Positions 46,829 to 55,364 of a DNA stretch of 64,000 nucleotides are shown piece after piece. Positions within the stretch are counted from its first letter, which is position 1; each line of letters begins with the position of its first letter. The position numbers and the translations under genes were made by a program. The notes under the pieces were generated by a model that was not told where the DNA came from, made no database searches, and saw only the letters and a list, made by a program, of their open reading frames with translations. The stretch lies in the NCBI RefSeq assembly GCF_014649875.1, contig NZ_BMTW01000003.1, positions 248,001-312,000 on the forward strand. The letters run 5' to 3'. Origin of the DNA: Streptomyces rubiginosohelvolus. GTDB taxonomy: Bacteria; Actinomycetota; Actinomycetes; Streptomycetales; Streptomycetaceae.

Positions 46829-47722
46829 ATGAAGAAAGTGAGCTTCGCCGAGTTCGGCGGCCCCGACGTCCTGCACCTCATCGACGCCGAGGAGCCCCAC
46901 GCGGGCCCCGGCGAGATACGCATCTCCGTACGCGCCGCGGGGGTGAACCCGGTCGACTGGCGCATCCGCGAAGGCCAGGTCCTCGGAGCACATCCGACCC
47001 AGCTGCCGTCAGGGGTGGGCCTCGACGCCGCCGGAGTGGTGGACGAGGTCGGCGAGGGCGTCGGCGGAGTGGAGGTCGGCGACCCCGTGTTCGGCGAAGG
47101 GTCCAGTACGTACGCCGAGTTCGCCGTGCTGGGGGCCTGGGCCCGGATGCCGGAGGGCCTGGCGTTCGAGGAGGCGGCGGGGTATCCGTCGGTGGTGGAG
47201 ACCGCGCTGCGCGTCATCCGCGAGGTCGGCGTAAGGACCGGCCAGACCCTGCTGGTCAGCGGCGCGTCCGGCGGCGTCGGTTCAGCGGTTCTGCAGATCG
47301 CGCGCGAGCGGGGCATCAAGGTCATCGGCACGGCCGGCGCTGCCAACCAGGACTATCTGCGCGGCCTGGGCGCGCTCGCCACCACGTACGGCGAGGGCTG
47401 GGCCGAGCGGGTGCGCGGCCTCGGCCGCGTCGACGCGGCGCTCGACCTGGCGGGCTCCGGCGTGATCCGCGAGCTCGTCGAACTGACCGGAGACCCGCAG
47501 AAGGTGGTCAGCATCGCGGACCTGGACGCGCCGGAGTCCGGCGTCCGCTTCTCCGGCGTGGCGGGCAGCGTGCCGGACGCGCTGACCGAGGCTGCCGCAC
47601 TCATCTCGCGCGGCAGGCTGCACATCCCGGTCGAGAAGTCCTACGCACTGACGGAGGCCGCGGCCGCCCACGCCGACAGCCGGGCGGGCCACACCCGGGG
47701 CCGCCGCGTCATCGTCATCTGA
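46829..47722 (+). CDS. NADP-dependent quinone-oxidoreductase-like enzyme
   Basis: 297-aa zinc-free MDR enzyme (QOR branch). GroES-like N-terminus (FGGPDVLHLIDAEEPHAGPG, AAGVNPVDWRIREG) and cofactor motif LLVSGASGGVGSAVLQIA. The zinc-ligand Cys and His of alcohol dehydrogenases are absent. These enzymes reduce quinones or enones and are often TetR-controlled stress genes. The ATG has no clear Shine-Dalgarno. Confidence 0.88.
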   Translation: MKKVSFAEFGGPDVLHLIDAEEPHAGPGEIRISVRAAGVNPVDWRIREGQVLGAHPTQLPSGVGLDAAGVVDEVGEGVGGVEVGDPVFGEGSSTYAEFAVLGAWARMPEGLAFEEAAGYPSVVETALRVIREVGVRTGQTLLVSGASGGVGSAVLQIARERGIKVIGTAGAANQDYLRGLGALATTYGEGWAERVRGLGRVDAALDLAGSGVIRELVELTGDPQKVVSIADLDAPESGVRFSGVAGSVPDALTEAAALISRGRLHIPVEKSYALTEAAAAHADSRAGHTRGRRVIVI

Positions 47723-47742
47723 TACAGCCGGAGAGCGGCGCG

Positions 47743-48717
47743 TCAGAAGACGGACAGACCCGTGAGCGTGGTGAACCGGTCGAGCGCCGCCACGCCCGCC
47801 ACCGAGTTGCCGCGCCGGTCGAGCCCCGGGCTCCACACGCACAGGGTGCACTCCCCGGGCACGATGGCGATGATCCCGCCGCCGACGCCGCTCTTGCCCG
47901 GCAGCCCCACCCGGTAGGCGAACTCCCCGGCCGCGTCGTACGTCCCGCAGGTGAGCATGACCGCGTTGACCTGCTTCGCCTGGCTGCGGGTCAGCAGTGC
48001 GGACCCGTCGGCCCGGACCCCGTGCCGGGCGAGGAACCCGGCGGAGAGGGCCAGATCCGCGCAGGACGCCTCGATCGAGCACTGGCGAAAGTAGGCGTCG
48101 AGCAGTTCGGGCACCGGGAGCGTGACGTTGCCGTAGGAGGCCATGAAGTGGGCCAGCGCGGCGTTGCGGTCGCCGTGGGCCGCCTCGGAGGCGGCGACGT
48201 CCGGGACGAAGTCGATGGCCGCGTTGCCGCTCTCCGTACGCAGCAGCTCCCGCACCTGCCCGGCGGCGTCCCCGGTCAGCGCCTGCAGCCGGTCGGTCAC
48301 CACCAGAGCGCCCGCGTTGATGAACGGGTTGCGGGGGATGCCGTTCTCGTACTCCAGTTGCACCAGGGAGTTGAAGGGGTTGCCCGAAGGCTCACGGCCC
48401 ACCCCCCGCCATATCCGCTCGCCGTCCAGGGAGAGCGCCAGGGCCAGGGCGAAGACCTTGGAGATGGACTGCGTCGAGAACGGCTGCCGCCAGTCCCCGA
48501 CCCCGTACACGGTCCCGTCCGGCTCGGCGACGGCCATGCCGAAGCGGCGGGGGTCGACGCCCGCGAGCATCGGTATGTAGTCGGCGGGGGTGCCGTGGTC
48601 GTCGCGGGCGGCCATCTCCTCGGCTATCCGGCTGATGACGGCACTGAAGCGGTGCGCACCGGCGGGCGGGGCGGCAGCGCTGCTCGCCGGGACGGCGGCG
48701 GCGGAGGCGTGGGACAC
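47743..48717 (-). CDS. glsA: Glutaminase
   Basis: Serine-dependent glutaminase (glutamine to glutamate + ammonia), 324 aa. The catalytic S-x-x-K is in FSTQSISKVF; other family motifs are YIPMLAGVDP, EPSGNPFNSL, GIPRNPFINAGALV, MLTCGTYDAAGEFAYRVG and GKSGVGGGI. About 25 Ala-rich residues precede the domain. It is convergent with the oxidoreductase gene and is a single-gene unit. Confidence 0.95.
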   Translation of the reverse strand: MSHASAAAVPASSAAAPPAGAHRFSAVISRIAEEMAARDDHGTPADYIPMLAGVDPRRFGMAVAEPDGTVYGVGDWRQPFSTQSISKVFALALALSLDGERIWRGVGREPSGNPFNSLVQLEYENGIPRNPFINAGALVVTDRLQALTGDAAGQVRELLRTESGNAAIDFVPDVAASEAAHGDRNAALAHFMASYGNVTLPVPELLDAYFRQCSIEASCADLALSAGFLARHGVRADGSALLTRSQAKQVNAVMLTCGTYDAAGEFAYRVGLPGKSGVGGGIIAIVPGECTLCVWSPGLDRRGNSVAGVAALDRFTTLTGLSVF

Positions 48718-48922
48718 GGCGATTCCTGACGGGGAGCGGAGCGGGCCCCGGCGGCCGGGGCGGGGCCGGGGAGAGCGCCCACAGTCTGCCCGCCCACCGG
48801 AAGCAGCCCAAATGTCCCGCGTGCCCCGGCCCCGCCCGCACCCTTGGCGCGACGCCCCGCGCCTCGTCCGCGTGCCGTGCCCGCGCCCGCACGGCTCACC
48901 CGTGGAGGCCAGGCCTCACGGC

Positions 48923-49021
48923 TCACATGCTCGCGAAGATCGCGCCCAGGACCATGCCGCCGACCAGTCCGATGGCGCTGACCGGCCTGACGTTCGGGTG
49001 CCCCCCAAGTCCCTTGCCCAC
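48923..49021 (-). CDS. Possible 32-aa membrane peptide
   Basis: A short frame from GTG 49021 (VGKGLGGHPNVRPV...) ends in one hydrophobic helix SAIGLVGGMVLGAIFASM. Codon use is GC3-rich and the tail looks like a genuine membrane segment. No Shine-Dalgarno is seen, and the frame extends upstream without a better start. It lies in the 358-bp gap between glutaminase and the nucleotidyltransferase, in which nothing else is visible. Confidence 0.3.
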   Translation of the reverse strand: MGKGLGGHPNVRPVSAIGLVGGMVLGAIFASM

Positions 49022-49075
49022 AAGCCTGTTTACTCGCGGGAGCAGTTCCGACGCGGGCGCTGCTAGCGTGCAGCG

Positions 49076-49765
49076 ATGAGTGAGCGACGACCGCCGGGCG
49101 GCGAAACGGGACGCCCCCTTCCCGCCGATGAGCACCTACCCGATGGCGGCACGGAACTGTCGCCCAGCGAGATCGAGGCCCTCGACTCCCGGTGGGCGTC
49201 CGCCTGGACTCCGGACGAAGTTGCGCGGCGGCTGGCCGGGGTCCGGGCACCGTGGTGCGTGGCCGCGGGCTGGGCGCTGGACCTGTTCCGCGGCCGGCAG
49301 ACCCGGGCGCACGGGGACATCGAGATCGCGGTCCCGGCCGGGCGGTTCCCCGAGGTGCGCCGCCGCTTCCCCGGCTACGTCTTCGACGCGGCGGGCAGCG
49401 GCCGGATCTGGGAGGACGCCGCGCCGGACGTGCTGGCCGCCGTGCACCAGACGTGGGTCCGCGATCCCGCCACCGGCGACTACCTGCTGGACGTGTTCCG
49501 CGAGCCGCACGACGGCGACACCTGGATCTGCCGCCGCGACGAGAGCATCCGGCGCCCGTACGACGAGATCGTCCACCACACCCGGGACGGCATCCCGTAC
49601 CTGGCGCCCGAGCTGGTCCTGCTGTTCAAGGCCAAGCACGCCCGCCCGAAGGATCAGGCGGACTTCGACGCGACGGTCCCGTACCTGACCCCGGAGCAAC
49701 GCGCCTACCTGGGGCGGCTGTTGAACCGCGTCCACCCGGGGCACCCCTGGTCGGCGGGCCTGTAG
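49076..49765 (+). CDS. Nucleotidyltransferase, ANT(2'')-like
   Basis: 229-aa nucleotidyltransferase-fold protein resembling aminoglycoside adenylyltransferase-domain proteins. The motif WCVAAGWALDLFRGRQTRAH is followed by GDIEIAVP, the place of the GGWAxD...D-x-D metal-binding core; here the acidic pair is D-x-E. C-terminal YLAPELVLLFKAKHARPKDQ is typical. It could modify an aminoglycoside or only share the fold. It is convergent with rph. Confidence 0.7.
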   Translation: MSERRPPGGETGRPLPADEHLPDGGTELSPSEIEALDSRWASAWTPDEVARRLAGVRAPWCVAAGWALDLFRGRQTRAHGDIEIAVPAGRFPEVRRRFPGYVFDAAGSGRIWEDAAPDVLAAVHQTWVRDPATGDYLLDVFREPHDGDTWICRRDESIRRPYDEIVHHTRDGIPYLAPELVLLFKAKHARPKDQADFDATVPYLTPEQRAYLGRLLNRVHPGHPWSAGL

Positions 49766-49821
49766 CCGGCGGGCCTGCAGTCCGCGCGCCACCCACTCCC
49801 GCCGACCGCTCCCCCTCCCCG

Positions 49822-52536
49822 TCAGCCCAGGATCTCGACGTACCCGTCCGTTCCGTGCACGCGGATGCGCTGTCCGTCCCGGATCAGCCGGGTGGCTTGG
49901 TCCACGCCGACGACGGCGGGCAGTCCGTACTCGCGGGCGATCACCGCGCCGTGGGTCATCAGGCCGCCCACCTCCGTCACCAGCCCCGCGACGCCGAGGA
50001 ACAGCGGGGACCAGCTGGGGTCGGTGAACCGTGTGACCAGGATGTCGCCCTCTTCGAGCTCGGCGTCGGCCAGGTCGAGAATGACGCGCGCCCGCCCCTC
50101 GGCGCTCCCGGTGGAGACCGGGAGACCGGCCAGCGCTCCCGCCGGCACGTCGTCACGCCGGTACGCGCCGTTGACGGCCTCGCCGTCCGAGGTCAGCACC
50201 CGGGGCGGGGTGAGCGCCTCGTACGACCGGAACGCTTCCTTGCGCCGCGCGATGAGCCGGGGGTCGGCGCGGCGCGAACGGACGACGTCCTCCAACTCCT
50301 GGAAGGTGAGGTGGAAGACGTCCTCCCGCTCGTCGAGCACGCCGTCCCGCACGAGCCGCCCGGCCTCCTCCAACAGCGCCTGCTTGTACAGGAAGTAGCG
50401 GCAGACGATGCCGTACTTCGGGTACTCCCGGTATCCGGCGAAGGCCCGTACCTGGTCGATCATCCGCTTGGTCGCTTCGGCCTTCCGCTCCCCGCCCGGC
50501 AGGGCCCGCAGCCGGGCCAGCACGTCCTGCTCGGTCCGGAGCGCCCGCAACCGGCCCTGCTCGAAGCGGCGTTCGGCGGCGCCGGGCCCGAAGTTCCGGA
50601 TGTTGTCGAGGATCAGCGGGACCAGCGTGGCGGGGCGCTCGCTCCAGCGGGGCCGCGCGATGTCGATCTCGGCGACGCAGCGCATGCCGTAGCGGCGGAG
50701 GTACGTATCGATCGCTTCGCGCGCCGCGCTGCCGCCGGGCAGTTTCACGAGCCCGTCCAGGAAGCCGTCGCCGTGGGCGTCGTCCTGGACGTCGGTCAGG
50801 AACGCCACCACCTCAGGGTGCGGGCGGATCGCGTCGGCCACGTCGAGCAGGTCGAGACCCATCTCGGACGTGATGTTGCCGGGGGCCGAGAGCGTGAGCG
50901 CGTCAGCCGCGTTCTTCTCGCCCAGCCACTCCCCCAGCTTCTCGTTGAGCCACCAGGTGGCCTCCATCCCCGCCATGATCGCCCGCATGCTCAGCGGGTC
51001 GCTGAGCACGCGCTTGTGCTCCTCGAAGGCCTCCGCCAGGAAGTCGAACAGCTCCGGACCGCTCTTCGTCCGGATGTCGCGTTCCAGGGCGGCGACGGAC
51101 GTCTCGCTGCGTTCGACCAGTTCCGCGACGATGGCGGGATCGGCCTCGGCCACCGACGCCTGGGGTGCGCCGCCCGCAGGAGGGCCGACGGGGCCCGCCT
51201 GGCCCGCGGCGCCTGCCTGGTCCGTGTCCGGAACCGGCAGTTCGAACTCGTCCCGCTCCAGAACCGTTTCCAGTGCGTCCCGGACCAGCGGATCGCCCTT
51301 CCCCATGACGTCCAGGAGGGCGGCGCGGGACGCGGGCGAGGCGAGCCGCGGGGTGACGTCCACGAACAGCCGCCCGCCGGCCTCGTGCATCGGCACCATG
51401 GCGGTGCGCTGCCACATGGACCAGCCCAGCGGCTTCATGGCGTCGGTCATCATCTGCTGATGGCCGACGGAGACGTAGACGCTCGGGGTCCGGCGCTCCA
51501 CGGCCTCCGGTACGGGGTCGGGGACGGGGAACAGCGTCGTGATCGGCCGGCTCTGCACGATCCGGAAACCGTCGTCGGTCAGGCACCACTCGATGTCCTG
51601 CGGACACCCGAAGCGGTCCTCGATCCGCCGCCCGAGCCGTACGAGCTCCACGACCTGCGCATCGGTCAGCGCCGGTCGCTCCTGCTGCCGCGGTTCGACC
51701 GTCACCTCCCGCGTACCGCCACCCGGCAGAGCGTGAACGGCGCGCTGTTTGACGGCGATCGTCCTGGCGACGACCGCGTCGTCCCGCACGGTGAAGACGT
51801 CGGGGTTCACCAGCCCGGAGACCAGCGCCTCGCCGAGCCCGAACCCGGCGTCCACGGTGGCGGTCCGCCGGTGGCCCGTGACGGGGTCGGCGGTGAACAG
51901 GACCCCGGACGCGTCCGGGAGGACCATGCGCTGGACGACCACGGCCATCCGGACCGTACGGTCGTCGATGCCGCTGCGCCGCCGGTAGATCACCGCCCGC
52001 TCGGTGAACAGCGACGCCCAGCACCGGCTGACGTGCCGGAGGACCTCCGCGGGCCCGACGACGTTCAGGTACGTGTCCTGCTGCCCGGCGAACGAGGCCG
52101 TCGGCAGGTCCTCCGCCGTGGCGCTGGACCGCACGGCGTACGCGGCCTCCTCGCCGAGCCGGGCGACCGCGCCGGTGATCCCGGCTGCGAGGCCGTCGGG
52201 GATCACCGCCTCTTCGACGGCCCGCCGCAGCTCCGCGCTCAGTGCCCGGACCGCCTGCCGGTCGTCCGGGTCGGCGCCCGCCAGCCGGTCGAGCAGCGCC
52301 TCGACCTCCGGAGCCCGTTCCACGACCCGCCGGAAGGCGTTCGTCGTCACGCAGAAGCCGTCCGGCACCCGGACACCGTCGAGCCGGGAGAGCTCACCGA
52401 GATGGGCCCCCTTCCCGCCGACGAGCCCGGCCTGATCCTCGCCGACCTCGCCGAGACCCAGCACGGTCTCGCATCCTTCGTCGAACCTCGTGTCGCGCAC
52501 GTCGTCCTTCCAGGTTTTTTCCGCAGGCTGTGGCAT
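49822..52536 (-). CDS. rph: Rifampin phosphotransferase
   Basis: Three-domain dikinase that inactivates rifamycins by phosphorylation at C21-OH, 904 aa. The ATP-grasp N-domain begins with VGGKGAHLGELSRLDGVRVP, the rifamycin-binding middle domain follows, and the swivelling phospho-His domain has GGLMTHGAVIAREYGLPAVV (His near 862). The C-terminal IRVHGTDGYVEILG matches RPH enzymes, distinguishing it from PEP synthase and PPDK. ATG 52536 is chosen so that the rifamycin-associated element lies 26 bp upstream; the open frame to 52575 would overlap that element. Confidence 0.88.
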   Translation of the reverse strand: MPQPAEKTWKDDVRDTRFDEGCETVLGLGEVGEDQAGLVGGKGAHLGELSRLDGVRVPDGFCVTTNAFRRVVERAPEVEALLDRLAGADPDDRQAVRALSAELRRAVEEAVIPDGLAAGITGAVARLGEEAAYAVRSSATAEDLPTASFAGQQDTYLNVVGPAEVLRHVSRCWASLFTERAVIYRRRSGIDDRTVRMAVVVQRMVLPDASGVLFTADPVTGHRRTATVDAGFGLGEALVSGLVNPDVFTVRDDAVVARTIAVKQRAVHALPGGGTREVTVEPRQQERPALTDAQVVELVRLGRRIEDRFGCPQDIEWCLTDDGFRIVQSRPITTLFPVPDPVPEAVERRTPSVYVSVGHQQMMTDAMKPLGWSMWQRTAMVPMHEAGGRLFVDVTPRLASPASRAALLDVMGKGDPLVRDALETVLERDEFELPVPDTDQAGAAGQAGPVGPPAGGAPQASVAEADPAIVAELVERSETSVAALERDIRTKSGPELFDFLAEAFEEHKRVLSDPLSMRAIMAGMEATWWLNEKLGEWLGEKNAADALTLSAPGNITSEMGLDLLDVADAIRPHPEVVAFLTDVQDDAHGDGFLDGLVKLPGGSAAREAIDTYLRRYGMRCVAEIDIARPRWSERPATLVPLILDNIRNFGPGAAERRFEQGRLRALRTEQDVLARLRALPGGERKAEATKRMIDQVRAFAGYREYPKYGIVCRYFLYKQALLEEAGRLVRDGVLDEREDVFHLTFQELEDVVRSRRADPRLIARRKEAFRSYEALTPPRVLTSDGEAVNGAYRRDDVPAGALAGLPVSTGSAEGRARVILDLADAELEEGDILVTRFTDPSWSPLFLGVAGLVTEVGGLMTHGAVIAREYGLPAVVGVDQATRLIRDGQRIRVHGTDGYVEILG

Positions 52537-52561
52537 AGGCGGACATTCTGCGCCCCACCCC

Positions 52562-52580
52562 GGGCCTTGCGGCAAGCCCC
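52562..52580 (-). promoter_or_regulatory. Rifamycin-associated element (RAE)
   Basis: GGGCCTTGCGGCAAGCCCC matches 18 of 19 bases of the RAE consensus GGGGCTTGCGGCAAGCCCC known from rifamycin-resistance genes of actinomycetes (from memory). It overlaps a minus-strand TTGCCG; CAGAAT follows 19 bp later as a possible -10. The rph ATG is 26 bp downstream, so induction by rifamycins is expected. Confidence 0.85.
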
Positions 52581-52598
52581 CCTGTGCGCTATAAGTTG

Positions 52599-52635
52599 AG
52601 CACGGCGAGGAGAGGTTTCTCCTCGCCTTTGTGCT
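52599..52635. terminator. Terminator hairpin between rph and the gene remnant
   Basis: GGCGAGGAGA (52604-52613) and TCTCCTCGCC (52618-52627) form a perfect stem with a GGTT loop. Outer AGCAC/GTGCT arms extend it around a TTT. It isolates the rph promoter from upstream minus-strand transcription. Confidence 0.75.
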
Positions 52636-52665
52636 GCGTACGGGCCTCAGCGCGCCCTCCGGCGG

Positions 52666-53033
52666 CTACTGCTGACCGCCGGCCGGTGCCCCGCTGGGCG
52701 GCTGTCCTCCCGGGCCTCCGCCGCTCACGCCTTCCGGTCCTTCCCCGCCCGGGGCGTCGCCCCCGGTGGGCTCGGTGCTGGTGTCGATGGGCACGGTCAG
52801 GGTCGCCGTGTAGCCGGCTCCCGGGGATCCGCTGGTGGCGGCGAGCTGGTGGACACCGCCGTCGTCCCCGAAGACGTTGTCGGTCTTGAGGGTGAGCTGG
52901 GCGAGGTTCGCGACGGAGGACTCGTAACCGGCCGTCGCGAAGACGGTGTCGCAGACCTTCTTGGGGACCGCCAGTTGCGAGGTCGACAGCCGCTTGTCGT
53001 AGTCGGTGACGGAGTCGAGGTCGGGGGGTCGCG
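52666..53033 (-). pseudogene. 3' remnant of an unrecognised secreted-type protein gene
   Basis: A minus-strand frame with no start codon reads DLDSVTDYDKRLSTSQ, VPKKVCDTVFATAGYESS, NVFGDDGGVHQLAA, YTATLTVPIDTS and a Gly/Pro-rich tail to TAG at 52666. The clean codon usage and protein-like composition show this was once coding. The 5' part is missing: beyond 53033 the frame loses protein character. Own terminator at 52599-52635. Family not recognised. Confidence 0.6.
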
Positions 53034-53162
53034 GTCAAGTCCCGTAACCTGCCGCGCCGCCCCGGCTACTGACGACCAGTCAGCTCAAGCACACGTAAGG
53101 CCGCGGCCCGCAGGGCCGGCACCCTCAAGACCACATTCCGCAAGCCCATGAGGAGAAGCACC

Positions 53163-53561
53163 TTGCAGATCACCGCCTCCACCGCCTCGCTCACCGTCGA
53201 CGATGTCGCCGCGTCCCAGCGGTTCTTCACCACGCATCTCGGCTACACGGAGCAGGCGGCTGCCGAGGGGTTCGCCTCCCTGACGCGCGACGACGCCGCC
53301 ATGGACATCGTCCTGCTGGCACGGGGTACCGGAGTGCTGCCGGCCGACCAGCGCGATCAGCGGGCCTCGGGCCTGATCCTCGCGTTCACGACCACCGGCC
53401 TGGAGGCCGAGGAGAAGCGGCTGCGTTCCGAGGGCGTCGACATCACCATGCCGCTGCGCGAGGAGCCCTGGGGCGAACGCCTCTTCCAGGTCACCGACCC
53501 CAACGGCGTGATCGTTCAGTTCGTCGAGTGGGTCACGCCGTCCGCCCCCGAGGGTGCCTGA
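53163..53561 (+). CDS. VOC-superfamily protein
   Basis: 132-aa glyoxalase-like protein: SLTVDDVAASQRFFTTHLG, FASLTRDDAAMDIVLL and the C-terminal FQVTDPNGVIVQFVEWV (Glu ligand). A TTG start at 53163 is preferred because AGGAGAA lies 6-12 nt upstream; ATG 53148 is in frame but lies inside that site. A dyad CTGAC-N5-GTCAG lies at 53070-53084. Its 3' end overlaps the tail of the minus-strand hydrolase remnant. Confidence 0.82.
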   Translation: MQITASTASLTVDDVAASQRFFTTHLGYTEQAAAEGFASLTRDDAAMDIVLLARGTGVLPADQRDQRASGLILAFTTTGLEAEEKRLRSEGVDITMPLREEPWGERLFQVTDPNGVIVQFVEWVTPSAPEGA

Positions 53562-53905
53562 GCGCTACCGCCGTGGCGCGTACGAAGCCCTGCGGGTTGT
53601 CCAGCATGATGTTGTGGCCGCAGTCCGGGACCGGAACGACGGACACCCCGGCCCGGGTGAGTGCGTCGGCGCCCGGGAGGGGGCCGTCGGTCTCGGGCAG
53701 CAGATAGGTTCGGGGAATCCTCAGCTCCACCAGCAGTTCGCGCAGGGTGGGGACGGTCCCCCGGACGAGATGGGTGGCGGTGCGGTGCAGGGCCTCACGC
53801 CCGGCGAGGCGCATGGTGGACCACCAGCCGGGAGACCAGATGGGGGTGGCGGGCGGCGAGAACGACGGCCACCGAACCGCCCATGCTGTGCGCGAGCCCC
53901 GACGA
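53533..53905 (-). pseudogene. Truncated, frameshifted alpha/beta-hydrolase
   Basis: Two pieces of one hydrolase lie in different frames. The nucleophile region SGLAHSMGGSVAVVLAARHP (frame ending in TGA near 53795) is followed in another frame by VRGTVPTLRELLVELRIPRT and the catalytic-His segment VPDCGHNIMLDNPQGF. The core between them is deleted and the N-terminal third is replaced by the plus-strand acetyltransferase gene starting at 53924. The gene is therefore broken by both truncation and frameshift. Confidence 0.7.
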
Positions 53906-53923
53906 CCGACCGGAGTCCGCCTC

Positions 53924-54427
53924 ATGGCCGAGGAAAAAGAGACGCCCGACGGAACGACAACGCTCCACGGAACGATGACCCGCCTCGTCCCGACCACAGA
54001 GGCTGACCTGGACCTGCTGGCCGGGTGGTTCGCCTCCCCGGACTTCGTCGCGTACTGGGGCGGCGTACCCCTGTCACGTACCGAGGTGGCGGCGAAGTAC
54101 GTCGGACGGCGTCGGCCGCGCGTGGAGTCCTACCTGGTGCTGGCCGAGGGCGCCCCGGTGGGCTACGCCCAGTTCTGGTACGCCGACGAGGCCGAAGGCG
54201 GCATCGACCTGGTGCTTCAACCGGAAGCCCAGGGATGTGGGTTGGGCCCGGACGCCACGCGGGCGCTCCTGGCGCACCTCGGCGGCGAGCTGGGCTGGCG
54301 GCGCGTGACCGTCGATCCCGTACGCGAGAACGTACGGGCTGTGCGCGCGTGGGAGAAGGCGGGATTCCGGCAGGTGCCGAGCGAAACCGGGGAGCTCCTG
54401 ATGGAGTTCCGCTTCCCCTCATCGTGA
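53924..54427 (+). CDS. GNAT acetyltransferase, AAC(6')-like
   Basis: 167-aa GCN5-type N-acetyltransferase. The acetyl-CoA-binding region reads GIDLVLQPEAQGCGLGPDAT and the end VDPVRENVRAVRAWEKAGFR, with VGYAQFWYADEA before it. This pattern is close to aminoglycoside 6'-N-acetyltransferases, but other small-molecule substrates are possible. The ATG start codes MAEEKETPDG. Its promoter region is inside the broken hydrolase, suggesting an insertion event replaced that gene's 5' part. Confidence 0.8.
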   Translation: MAEEKETPDGTTTLHGTMTRLVPTTEADLDLLAGWFASPDFVAYWGGVPLSRTEVAAKYVGRRRPRVESYLVLAEGAPVGYAQFWYADEAEGGIDLVLQPEAQGCGLGPDATRALLAHLGGELGWRRVTVDPVRENVRAVRAWEKAGFRQVPSETGELLMEFRFPSS

Positions 54428-54523
54428 TGCACGGGTGCACAACCTTGGATGGATGCCGGGTGTCTGTAAAGCGTTGGAGGGACGAGCCTCCGACGCCTTT
54501 CCGTACGGAGAATCGGGGTTCAG

Positions 54524-55288
54524 GTGGGGAAGCAGGTCTGGAGAGCCGTCGTGGCCGGAGGTGCGGCGGCGGTGTTCACGGCCGTGGCCGCGGCGCCGGC
54601 CGGTGCGGCCGAGGGCGGGGCCTCGTTCAGCCGTATCCAGGTGAACGGCGGCAAGCCGATCGTGATCGGGACGACGAACGAGGTCAAGGTGCCCGTGTCC
54701 TTCCGGATGACCACCACGAAGCAGTGGAAGGTGCCGGGGTTGCTGTTCCTCCACCGCAACAAGGGGGAGGAACAGCTGTGGCACTCGATCGAGACGAATG
54801 ACTGCCCCAACCGTCTCGGCATCTGCGACATCACGGAGACGATGTACTTCGACCCGAGCGAGTGGGACATGTACAACAGCGAGGCCGGGGCCTGGAGGGT
54901 CGGGGTCCAGGTGCGCTTCAAGGACGGCAGCGGTGACACCGACGACAAGGGCATGGCGGTGTACGTCCAGCGCAACTCGCGCCTGACCGTCAACGCCTCG
55001 CCGGAACCGGTGGGCAAGGGCAAGACCATCACGGTGACCGGGAAGGTCACGCGGGCCAACTGGGAGACCAGGAAGTACGCCTCTTACGGAGGCCGCCACG
55101 TCAGCCTGCAGTTCAAGCCGTCCGGCTCGGCCTCCTACACGACCGTGAAGAAGGTGTACGCGAACGGCTCGGGCAACCTCAAGACGACCGTGAAGGCGTC
55201 CAAGACGGGTACGTGGCGCTGGGTGTACTACGGCAACACGACCACCGGGGCGTCGACGTCGTCCGGGGACACCGTCGTGGTGAAGTGA
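54524..55288 (+). CDS. Secreted protein of unknown function
   Basis: 254-aa exported protein: signal peptide (WRAVVAGGAAAVFTAVAAAP, cleavage near AGAAEGG), a beta-rich domain with a Cys pair (NDCPNRLGICD), and a C-terminal Ig-like domain (SRLTVNASPEPVGKGKTITV to TGTWRWVYYGN). The latter resembles bacterial extracellular beta-sandwich modules. GTG start. No enzymatic motif found. Confidence 0.75.
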   Translation: MGKQVWRAVVAGGAAAVFTAVAAAPAGAAEGGASFSRIQVNGGKPIVIGTTNEVKVPVSFRMTTTKQWKVPGLLFLHRNKGEEQLWHSIETNDCPNRLGICDITETMYFDPSEWDMYNSEAGAWRVGVQVRFKDGSGDTDDKGMAVYVQRNSRLTVNASPEPVGKGKTITVTGKVTRANWETRKYASYGGRHVSLQFKPSGSASYTTVKKVYANGSGNLKTTVKASKTGTWRWVYYGNTTTGASTSSGDTVVVK

Positions 55289-55364
55289 GGCCACGGCGCC
55301 GGGGTCGGGGTCGGCCGCAAGCAGGGCGGGCCCGGGCCCCGGCGCTGTGCGCCCCTGAGGCCGG

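Noticed and set aside
49822..52536. Annotation as phosphoenolpyruvate synthase
   Set aside because: The His-domain motif LMTHGAVIAREYG, C-terminal VHGTDGYVEIL and the upstream RAE fit rifampin phosphotransferase; the C-terminal PEP-binding TIM barrel of PEP synthase is missing.
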